A stretch of 64,000 nucleotides of DNA, from positions 22,302-86,301 of the forward strand of contig JBKQPR010000233.1 of the NCBI GenBank assembly GCA_052144935.1. The letters run 5' to 3'. The position numbers and the translations under genes were made by a program. This stretch comes from JOPF133 sp052144935 (GTDB lineage: Bacteria > Acidobacteriota > Terriglobia > Bryobacterales > Bryobacteraceae). The notes under the pieces are model-generated. The model searched no databases and was not told where the DNA came from. It was given only the letters and a program-made list of their open reading frames with translations. Shown here in pieces: positions 25,894 to 32,996 of this stretch (position 1 is its first letter; every line of letters begins with the position of its first letter).

Positions 25894-26682
25894 GTGCCGC
25901 GTAAAATCTTGGGTGTGGTTCCGGCCCGGTTCGCGTCCTCCCGCTTCCCCGGCAAGGTTCTGGCCCAAATCTCGTCCAAAACCATGTTGCAGCACGTGTA
26001 TGAGCGCGCCTCCATGGCCCGGTACCTCACCAGCACGATTGTTGCCACAGACGACCAGCGGGTATACGAAGCCGCCCGCGGCTTCGGCGCCCCGGTGCGC
26101 ATGACCCGCTCCGATCACCCCTCCGGGACCGACCGCGTGGCCGAAGTCGCCTCCGCCGAATCCGCCGCTATCGTGGTGAATATTCAGGGCGACGAGCCGC
26201 TCATTGACCCCGCCGCCATCGATGCCGCCATCCTTCCCCTGATCCACGATTCCGAGGTGGTCATGGCCACTTTGAAAAAGCGCATTGAGGATCCGCGCGA
26301 AGTGGGCGACCCCAACGTGGTGAAAGTGGTGACCAACCGCAAGGGCGACGCCATCTATTTTTCGCGCTGCCCGATCCCATTTTTTCGGAATCCGGCGGCC
26401 CCAGGCATGCACTTTAAGCATATTGGATTGTATGTATATAGACGGGACTTTCTTTTAAGTTATTCCTCGCTGCCGGTAGGCCCGCTGGAGCGCTCGGAGC
26501 GCCTGGAACAACTTCGCGCACTGGAAAACGGCTACTCCATCAAGGTGGTCGAAACCGAATATGAATCGGTGGGCGTGGACACGCCCGAAGACCTGGCCCG
26601 GGTCGCCCGCCTGTTCGAGGCGCGCCCTGTGGGCCCCGTTCCGGCGGGGTGCTCTCAGGGCCCGGAGGCGCGCCGTGGCTAA
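25894..26682 (+). CDS. kdsB: 3-deoxy-manno-octulosonate cytidylyltransferase (CMP-KDO synthetase)
   Basis: 262 aa. Activates KDO: CTP + KDO gives CMP-KDO + PPi, in the cytoplasm, for LPS core/lipid A assembly. Family motifs are VVPARFASSRFPGKVLAQIS, IVATDDQRVYEAARGFGAPV with RMTRSDHPSGTDRVAEV, VVNIQGDEPLIDPAAIDAAI, IYFSRCPIPFFRN, and the late HIGLYVYRRDFLLSYSSLP. The last ~18 residues (RPVGPVPAGCSQGPEARRG) are an unusual Pro/Gly tail beyond the family end, encoded by sequence related to the dispersed GC-rich motif. It overlaps pyrG by 8 bases; kdsA follows pyrG. GTG start, probably leaderless. Confidence 0.96.
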   Translation: MPRKILGVVPARFASSRFPGKVLAQISSKTMLQHVYERASMARYLTSTIVATDDQRVYEAARGFGAPVRMTRSDHPSGTDRVAEVASAESAAIVVNIQGDEPLIDPAAIDAAILPLIHDSEVVMATLKKRIEDPREVGDPNVVKVVTNRKGDAIYFSRCPIPFFRNPAAPGMHFKHIGLYVYRRDFLLSYSSLPVGPLERSERLEQLRALENGYSIKVVETEYESVGVDTPEDLARVARLFEARPVGPVPAGCSQGPEARRG

Positions 26683-28483
26683 GTACATCTTCGTTACCGG
26701 AGGAGTGGTTTCCTCCTTGGGCAAGGGCATCGCCGCCGCTTCCATCGGCTGCCTTCTGGAAAGCCGCGGACTCACCATCACCTGCCAGAAGTTCGATCCG
26801 TACCTCAACGTCGACCCCGGCACCATGAGCCCGTTCCAGCACGGCGAGGTCTTCGTCACGGACGATGGCGCCGAAACCGACCTCGACCTGGGCCACTACG
26901 AGCGCTTCACCCACGCCAAACTGACCCGCAACAACAATCTGACCTCCGGCCGCATCTATGAACAGATCATCGCCCGCGAACGCCGCGGCGATTATCTGGG
27001 CAAGACCGTACAGGTGATCCCGCACGTCACCAACGAAATCAAGGCCGCTCTCAAGCGCGTGTCCGCGGGTGTCGATGTGGTGATCGCCGAAATCGGCGGC
27101 ACGGTGGGCGATATCGAGTCGCTGCCCTTCTTGGAAGCTATCCGCCAGATGCGCCATGAGCAGGGCCGCGGCAACTGCCTGTTCGTGCACGTCACCCTGG
27201 TGCCATGGATCGCCGCCGCGCAGGAACTCAAGACCAAGCCCACCCAACACAGCGTCAAAGAACTCCGCGCCATCGGTGTCCAGCCGGACATCCTGATCTG
27301 CCGCTCGGAGCGTCACATTCCGCCGGAGATGAAGGAAAAAATCGCGCTCTTCTGCGATGTGGATGTAGAAGCCGTGGTCACCGCCCGGGACGTGCAGTCG
27401 GTCTACGAAATCCCGCTTCTGTTCGCCGGCGAGGGCGTGGACGAGATCGTGCTCCGCCTGCTGCGCCTGGATGCCGGGCCGCGCGACCTGAGCCGCTGGA
27501 ACGCCATGCTCGACCGCCTGCAGAACCCGCGCGGCGAGGTCGACATCGGGCTGGTGGGCAAGTATGTCGAATACGAAGATTCCTACAAGAGCCTCAAGGA
27601 GGCGCTGCTCCACGGCGGCATGGCCCACCAGGTGAAGGTCAACATCACCTGGATCGAAGCCGAAAACCTGACCGGCGAGAACTGGGAACGCCAGTTGCAC
27701 GGCTACGACGGCATCCTGGTCCCCGGCGGCTTCGGCAAGCGCGGCATCGACGGCATGCTCAACGCCATCCGCTACGCCCGCGAACAAAAAGTGCCCTATT
27801 TCGGCATCTGCCTGGGCATGCAGACCTTGGTGATCGAATACGCGCGCAACGTCTGTGGGATGGAGCACGCGGACTCCACCGAGTTCAATCCGGGGACGCC
27901 GGACCGCGTGATCTACAAGTTGCGCGAGTTGAAGGGCGTGGAAGACCTGGGCGGCACCATGCGGCTGGGCAGTTGGCCCTGCCTGCTGGCCGCCGGCAGC
28001 TTCGCCCGCCAGGCCTACGGAAACGGCGAAATCCACGAGCGCCACCGCCACCGTTACGAGTTCAACCGCGAATACGAGGAGCGCCTGACCGCGGCCGGCC
28101 TGCGCATTACCGGCGAGACCCCCGACCGCACCTACGTGGAAATCTGCGAGATCGCCGATCACCCCTGGTTCCTGGGCTGCCAGTTCCACCCCGAATTCAA
28201 ATCCAAACCGCTGGAGCCTCATCCGCTCTTCAAGGCTTTCGTCGGCGCGGCCCTGGCCGAGCGCCAACGCCGCGAGACGGACCTTTTCGCGGAGGAGACG
28301 GCGCCGGAACTGCGGAAGGAACCGGAACCGGTGCTGGGACTGCGGAAGGAACCGGGACCGCGGAAGGAACCGGGACCGGAACTGTGGAAAGAACCGGGAC
28401 CGGGACTGCGGAAGGAACCGGGACCGCGGCCGGAGCCGGCTCCGGAGCCGTCCAGGGAGCCGCAATACTCGCGTGCCGATTGA
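26675..28483 (+). CDS. pyrG: CTP synthase with a repetitive C-terminal extension
   Basis: 602 aa from GTG 26675. Converts UTP + ATP + glutamine to CTP. The synthetase domain begins KYIFVTGGVVSSLGKGIAAA and contains FDPYLNVDPGTMSPFQHGEV and the DGAETDLDLGHYERF block. The class I glutaminase domain carries the nucleophile loop YFGICLGMQTLVIEYARNVC and the late His-Glu pair in LGCQFHPEFKSKPLEPHPLF. A usual PyrG is about 535-550 aa. The surplus ~55 residues are a Lys-Glu-Pro-Gly-Pro repeat with Leu/Arg variants. It overlaps kdsB (8 bases) and kdsA (11 bases), so the three are co-translated; CTP is the KdsB substrate. Confidence 0.96.
   Translation: MAKYIFVTGGVVSSLGKGIAAASIGCLLESRGLTITCQKFDPYLNVDPGTMSPFQHGEVFVTDDGAETDLDLGHYERFTHAKLTRNNNLTSGRIYEQIIARERRGDYLGKTVQVIPHVTNEIKAALKRVSAGVDVVIAEIGGTVGDIESLPFLEAIRQMRHEQGRGNCLFVHVTLVPWIAAAQELKTKPTQHSVKELRAIGVQPDILICRSERHIPPEMKEKIALFCDVDVEAVVTARDVQSVYEIPLLFAGEGVDEIVLRLLRLDAGPRDLSRWNAMLDRLQNPRGEVDIGLVGKYVEYEDSYKSLKEALLHGGMAHQVKVNITWIEAENLTGENWERQLHGYDGILVPGGFGKRGIDGMLNAIRYAREQKVPYFGICLGMQTLVIEYARNVCGMEHADSTEFNPGTPDRVIYKLRELKGVEDLGGTMRLGSWPCLLAAGSFARQAYGNGEIHERHRHRYEFNREYEERLTAAGLRITGETPDRTYVEICEIADHPWFLGCQFHPEFKSKPLEPHPLFKAFVGAALAERQRRETDLFAEETAPELRKEPEPVLGLRKEPGPRKEPGPELWKEPGPGLRKEPGPRPEPAPEPSREPQYSRAD
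28304..28455 (+). repeat. KEPGP-coding tandem tract at the pyrG 3' end
   Basis: Repeated units of CTGCGGAAGGAACCGGGACC with variants in multiples of 6 bases encode (L/E)RKEPGP peptides about five times. This is a coding minisatellite beyond the conserved PyrG end. Confidence 0.85.
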
Positions 28484-29342
28484 TTTCAGCGCCTTCGCGC
28501 CCGGGCGTCCCCTGGTCCTGATTGCCGGCCCCTGCGTCATCGAGAGCGAAGAGCACGTCCACCGCATGGCGCAGGCCATCCGCAACGCGGTGGGCAGCTT
28601 CGTCTTCAAGGCCTCTTTCGACAAGGCCAACCGCACCAGCGCCGGCTCCTATCGCGGCCCCGGCCTGAAAGAGGGACTGCGCATCCTGGCGGGGGTCAAA
28701 GCCGAGGGCTTCCCCATCCTCACCGACATCCACGAGCCGGCCCAGGCCGCGCCCGCCGCCGAGGTGGCCGACATTCTCCAGATTCCGGCCTTCCTCTGCC
28801 GGCAGACCGACCTGCTCGTGGAGGCCGGCCGCACGGGGCGCATCGTGAACATCAAGAAGGGCCAGTTTGTGGCCCCCCACGACATCCACCACGCGGCCGA
28901 AAAAGTGGCCTCTACCGGTAACCGGCAGGTGCTGCTGACGGAGCGCGGCTCGTCGTTCGGCTACAACAACCTGGTGGTGGATATGCGCGGCCTGAAAATC
29001 ATGCGCGACGCCGGCTGGCCGGTGGTTTTCGACGCCACGCATTCGGTGCAACTGCCCGGAGGCGCCGGCGACGCCTCGGCCGGCCAGCCGCAATTCATCG
29101 GAACTCTGGCCCGCGCCGCCGTGGCCGCCGGAGTGAACGGCGTCTTCGTGGAAGTACACGATGCGCCGGAAAAAGCTCTCTCGGATGGGCCGAATGCCTT
29201 GCGGCTGAATCTGCTGGGCGAGTTCTGGAGCCGCCTGCAGGCCATCCACGCGCTGGTGGGCGGCTGGGGGTTGAGGGGCCAGGAATTCTTTCCAGACCGC
29301 GCGATTCCGGCCGGGTACCGCCGAGGCCAACGGCGGGTGTGA
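28473..29342 (+). CDS. kdsA: 3-deoxy-8-phosphooctulonate synthase (KDO-8-P synthase)
   Basis: 289 aa. Condenses phosphoenolpyruvate with arabinose-5-phosphate. It has the DAHP-synthase-like TIM barrel: LVLIAGPCVIESEEHVHRMA, FVFKASFDKANRTSAGSYRG, ILTDIHEPAQAAPAAEVADI, FLCRQTDLLVEAGRTGRIVN with IKKGQFVAPHD, and VVFDATHSVQLPGG. DATHSVQ and the Cys of PCVIES are placed as in metal-dependent forms. It starts (GTG 28473) within the end of pyrG. In many genomes KDO or LPS transport genes follow; here an opposite-strand methyltransferase follows. A degenerate copy of the kdsA 3' end lies at about 30628-30675. Confidence 0.96.
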   Translation: MPIDFSAFAPGRPLVLIAGPCVIESEEHVHRMAQAIRNAVGSFVFKASFDKANRTSAGSYRGPGLKEGLRILAGVKAEGFPILTDIHEPAQAAPAAEVADILQIPAFLCRQTDLLVEAGRTGRIVNIKKGQFVAPHDIHHAAEKVASTGNRQVLLTERGSSFGYNNLVVDMRGLKIMRDAGWPVVFDATHSVQLPGGAGDASAGQPQFIGTLARAAVAAGVNGVFVEVHDAPEKALSDGPNALRLNLLGEFWSRLQAIHALVGGWGLRGQEFFPDRAIPAGYRRGQRRV

Positions 29343-29494
29343 GCACGCGCCGGCGGTCTCCCGGCCAGGTAGTGGGTCTGTTTCCGAGACGCCGACGATC
29401 CACTCGGAGCTACCGGTAAACACTGCGGCGTTAGGGCGGATCCTATCCGTGGAACACCCCGCTCAATCCGGACGCCACAATTTCGAATGAATCG

Positions 29495-30310
29495 CTACTC
29501 CTCGCCTCGGAGCAACGGCGCTTTCGTGTACTGGGTCGGCACGGACACGATATGATCTGCCAACTCGGTTTCACCCCGGCGGCGGCCCACCAGGCGAACA
29601 TAGCCAAGGTAGTCGCCACGATCGGCTTCGAGCGTCTTGATTTCCAATTCGTTGTCCGGGGCCACCACCCGGTGCCAGTCCAGCCACCGCTGCCAACCGT
29701 CGGGCATGGTATCGGCCACATCAATTTCCATAATGCCCGTTCGTTCCCAGTGCCGTCGCCACCACGACGGCGAATGAAAACCCCAGAGATCCTGGGTCCA
29801 CCACTGGCGAAGGTGTTCTGGCAGGGAACCTTCGATTTCCCTGACCAGCCCCGCGCCCGCAGACCCTATTTGTCCTCCAGGCTTGACAAACCGGGCGAGG
29901 TAGTTCAAATAGAGGTCGTCCGTCCCGTAATAGTAGAAGGAATCGATACTCACGATGGCGTCAAAGAACTTCGTCGCGAAAGGCAGAGACCGCGCATCGG
30001 CGTGGATCGGGAACACGCCGTCCTCTACGCCGGCATCCCGAATTCGTTGGAGCGTCTCCGAGACGCTGAACCATAGGTCGGTTGCCCAAACCTGTACGCC
30101 AAATTCCCGGCGCAGAAAGATCGATGACGCTGCCCGTCCACAGCCGAGGTCCAGCACCCGCATTCCGGGCCCCAAGTTTAGCGCCGAGGCGAGCCACTCG
30201 GTGAGCCAGAGCGAATTCGCCCCTCCGCTGACGCTGGCCAGGACCCATTCAGGGTGGTATTGCGAAGATCGAGGGAAGCTTGTGGAGATGAACCGCTTGT
30301 CTGAGGTCAC
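29495..30310 (-). CDS. Class I SAM-dependent methyltransferase
   Basis: 271 aa. Motif I is MRVLDLGCGRAASSIFLRRE, followed by VWATDLWFSVSETLQRIRDA, then IHADARSLPFATKFFDAIVS with IDSFYYYGTDD (motif II region) and YLARFVKPGGQIG (motif III region). The C-terminal half (LPEHLRQWWTQDLWGFHSPS) is probably the substrate-binding cap. The substrate is unknown. It stands alone on the minus strand between kdsA and an AAA ATPase gene on the plus strand, and is flanked by degenerate direct repeats of the kdsA 3' end. Confidence 0.9.
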   Translation of the reverse strand: MTSDKRFISTSFPRSSQYHPEWVLASVSGGANSLWLTEWLASALNLGPGMRVLDLGCGRAASSIFLRREFGVQVWATDLWFSVSETLQRIRDAGVEDGVFPIHADARSLPFATKFFDAIVSIDSFYYYGTDDLYLNYLARFVKPGGQIGSAGAGLVREIEGSLPEHLRQWWTQDLWGFHSPSWWRRHWERTGIMEIDVADTMPDGWQRWLDWHRVVAPDNELEIKTLEADRGDYLGYVRLVGRRRGETELADHIVSVPTQYTKAPLLRGEE

Positions 30311-30692
30311 GTTCTCTCAATTCTCACACGATGCATTGTCCGGAGCCACGCCTGGGGAAACTCGGTGGAAGCGGTCCTCTGCGAGGCTGGTTCGGCGTTT
30401 ACTCGCGAGCAGTCGCGCAGCGTTTACCGAAGCCTTTTTGGGGCGTACCATTGAGCGCTCCGGCCGGATCACGCGCCACTCGGAAAGTGGGCGTGCCACC
30501 CAACTTTGGCCAGAACGTCCGACCCGTGGATGTGCGCCAATCGGCGCGAACCAGGAGTCGCGTTGTTGGGAGGTGAAGCGGCACAGATCTGCTCGGCTGG
30601 CGACGTAGCCGGAAACCGATTCGCTACCGCTGGACCGCGCGATTCCACGCGGGCGCCGCCGAGGGCCAACGGGGTGCGGCGATTCATCGATA
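30311..30692. other. Intergenic stretch containing a degraded copy of the kdsA 3' end
   Basis: About 380 bases with no convincing gene. 30629-30675 resembles 29297-29341, the kdsA 3' end. A 14-base block (GACCGCGCGATTCC) is identical, and CCGCCGA plus GGCCAACGG also match. Overall identity is roughly 80-85% with two one-base gaps. Confidence 0.5.
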
Positions 30693-32291
30693 ATGGAAGG
30701 CAGGTCGAAACATTTGGAAAACGACAGCCACTCCGGCGGTCTTGCTCTGGGCGCGCCCCAGGAGGCAGTCGCGCCCCAGGAGGCCCCCTCCGCCGAAAGC
30801 CGTGCGGTCACGACGATTTGGGGGATCTTCCAGTCGGGCCGGCCCCTCACCTACATCCGCTCCGTCGAGGAACAGCGGGTCGGCAGGATCCTGCGAGAGG
30901 TTGGCCTGAAGCGATTCGCCCCGCCTGTACCCGTTTGGACCTGGAGTCTCACCGAGGGCCTCCGCCGCGATCGCGAAGCCGCCGAGGCCGGCACCCAGGC
31001 GCCCCGCAAGGCTCTGGACTTCATCGACGCCCATGATGGCCCCGCGATCTTCCACCTCAAGGACTTCCACGAACCGCTGCGCGAATCTCCCGAGGTCCGG
31101 CGCCGTCTTCGGGACGTCTACGGAAGCTGTCTCGACCAGCGCAAGTTTGTGGTCATCACCTCCCCGGTCCGATTCATTCCGGAGGAAATCGAACGGAGTG
31201 TGCTGTTTCTGGAGCTCCGGCCGCCCGATCGGATCGAGCTGGTCGAGGTCCTGCGGGAAGAGGATCGGCGAATCGCACCGGGCAGCCAGAACGGCTCTCT
31301 CGACGAGGCGACCCTGTACCAACTGGCGGGCGCCCTGCTGGGAGTGACGCTAGACGAAGCTCGCTACGCGTTGCGCCGGGTCCGCTCCGCGGGTGGGTAT
31401 CTGGGACCCGAGTCCCTGCCGATCCTGTTGGAGGAAAAACGCCATTTGGTCAACCGCAGCGGAGTGATCGAGTACATCGCGGAGGGCGCCGCCATCGGGG
31501 AGATCGGCGGCCTGGAGGAGCTCAAGAAATGGCTGGTCGAGCGCCGGGATCTCTTTCAAATGCGCGACAGCCTGAGCAGTGAAATCGTGCCCAAGGGGGT
31601 CCTCCTCATGGGGATCCCCGGCTGCGGCAAGAGCCTCTCGGTGAAAGCCATCGCTTCCGCGTTCAATCTGCCGCTCTACCGGATCGACATGATCGAGATT
31701 TTCTCCGGGAGACATGGCAAGCCCGAAGGCGTATTCGTGGAAGCCTGCCGAATGATGGAGGACATGGCCCCGGCGGTGCTCTGGTTCGACGAGATCGAGA
31801 TGGGGATCACCTCGACCGATTCGGGCGGGGAGCAGGGCAGGATTTTCGCGTTTTTTCTCACCTGGATGCAGGAGAAGGCCCGCGGGCTGTTCGTCGCCGC
31901 CACCGCCAACCGAATCGACCTTCTCCCCGCGGAAATGATTCGCAAGGGGCGCTTCGACGAGGTGTTCTTCGTGGACCTGCCGACCGAGAGCGAACGGATC
32001 GCCATCTTCCGGATTCACCTCAGCCGGCGGGGAGTGGATGCGGCCGGATTCGATCTGTCGCAATTGACGCAGTTTACCAATGGTTGGGCGGGAGCCGAGA
32101 TCGAGCAGTGTGTGGTAGCGACTCTGACCAAAGCGCGTCTGACAGGCCGGGAGGTGAGCGTGGAGGATCTCATCCGCGTGGCCGTGAAAATTGTGCCGCT
32201 ATCGCGCACCATGCACGAGCAGATCAATCACATCCGGGGCTGGGCGTTCGAGCGCGCCGTGCGGGCGTCCGCGCCGGCGGCCGGGCGGTGA
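30693..32291 (+). CDS. Ycf46-like AAA+ ATPase
   Basis: 532 aa. The N-terminal ~230 residues are the Ycf46-type helical domain (DFIDAHDGPAIFHLKDFHEP, KFVVITSPVRFIPEEIERSV). The AAA core has Walker A GVLLMGIPGCGKSLSVKAIA, Walker B AVLWFDEIEMG, sensor 1 VAATANRID and an Arg finger in MIRKGRFDEVFFVDLP. The lid contains WAGAEIEQCVVATL. Family members are implicated in CO2 and photosynthesis regulation in cyanobacteria, but the role in non-phototrophs is unknown. Its length is normal. The gene is monocistronic, preceded by the degraded kdsA repeat. Confidence 0.93.
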   Translation: MEGRSKHLENDSHSGGLALGAPQEAVAPQEAPSAESRAVTTIWGIFQSGRPLTYIRSVEEQRVGRILREVGLKRFAPPVPVWTWSLTEGLRRDREAAEAGTQAPRKALDFIDAHDGPAIFHLKDFHEPLRESPEVRRRLRDVYGSCLDQRKFVVITSPVRFIPEEIERSVLFLELRPPDRIELVEVLREEDRRIAPGSQNGSLDEATLYQLAGALLGVTLDEARYALRRVRSAGGYLGPESLPILLEEKRHLVNRSGVIEYIAEGAAIGEIGGLEELKKWLVERRDLFQMRDSLSSEIVPKGVLLMGIPGCGKSLSVKAIASAFNLPLYRIDMIEIFSGRHGKPEGVFVEACRMMEDMAPAVLWFDEIEMGITSTDSGGEQGRIFAFFLTWMQEKARGLFVAATANRIDLLPAEMIRKGRFDEVFFVDLPTESERIAIFRIHLSRRGVDAAGFDLSQLTQFTNGWAGAEIEQCVVATLTKARLTGREVSVEDLIRVAVKIVPLSRTMHEQINHIRGWAFERAVRASAPAAGR

Positions 32292-32453
32292 TGCCGTGGC
32301 GCACCGTCGAAAGCCCAACCCTTCACGCGACGGCCCGTCCGCAATGCCGCGGGTTTTCATGATCTTTTGGTGGCCCGCAGGGCCATTCGTGACAGACTCT
32401 CAGCCTGCCGCATTGAGACTCGTCTCGATGCACGCCGCGCTGCGAGATCCGGC

Positions 32454-32963
32454 CTAACTTCTCAGCCGCAGCACCATCCAATACTCGTCGACCAATTCAC
32501 CGGCCACCGACAGCGCTCCGCGTTCATAGCCGAACTGCTCGAAGCCCAGCGAGCGGTACAACCGCTCCGCCGCAACCTGGGTGGCGGCCACGGCCAGGTT
32601 GACCTGCCGCAGATCGGGATAGCCGCGCGCCCGTTCCAGCACCGCGGCCATCAGCGATCGAGCCAGACCTCGGCCGCGATACTCCGGCGTCACGTACACG
32701 CCCCAAATCATGCCCTTATGGCGCAACTTGGGCTGCCTCTCGCGCCAGAAACCGGCGGTTCCCACCAGCGCTCCGCCATCGAAGGCGCCGAATACGAACG
32801 ACCCTCCGGCCACGGGTTGGATGCGCTCGCGCGTCTGGGCCAGCGAGAAGGCGCGATGCTCCTCTGCCGAGGAACCGAAGGCCCGCGGCTCCGCCTCCAG
32901 AGCTTCCAGCCGCAGATTCCAGTAGACCTCCGCGTCGGCTTCGGTGAGAATCTGGATCTCCAT
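32454..32963 (-). CDS. GNAT family N-acetyltransferase
   Basis: 169 aa. The acetyl-CoA site is IWGVYVTPEYRGRGLARSLM (R/Q-x-x-G-x-A type). It is followed by VNLAVAATQVAAERLYRSLG, with the Asn/Tyr-containing C-terminal motif, and FEQFGYERGAL. The N-terminus EIQILTEADAEVYWNLRLEA is typical of Rim-like/PhnO-like members. It transfers an acetyl group to an unknown amine. It ends 33 bases before the large ABC permease gene's 3' end and shares its strand, so it may be in the same transcript. Confidence 0.92.
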   Translation of the reverse strand: MEIQILTEADAEVYWNLRLEALEAEPRAFGSSAEEHRAFSLAQTRERIQPVAGGSFVFGAFDGGALVGTAGFWRERQPKLRHKGMIWGVYVTPEYRGRGLARSLMAAVLERARGYPDLRQVNLAVAATQVAAERLYRSLGFEQFGYERGALSVAGELVDEYWMVLRLRS

Positions 32964-32996
32964 CCTGTGCCGGTCGCCGCGCTGTCGAGCGGCGCC

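Noticed and set aside
26540..28636. A ~700-codon open frame on the minus strand across pyrG
   Set aside because: High-GC shadow of pyrG. Repeated Arg/Phe/Pro residues in it simply mirror the KEPGP tract.
30711..30800. GCGCCCCAGGAGGCAG / TCGCGCCCCAGGAGGCC as another copy of the GC-rich motif
   Set aside because: It is a short local tandem duplication in the AAA gene's N-terminus (PQEAVAPQEAP) and lacks the GGGCCC core.
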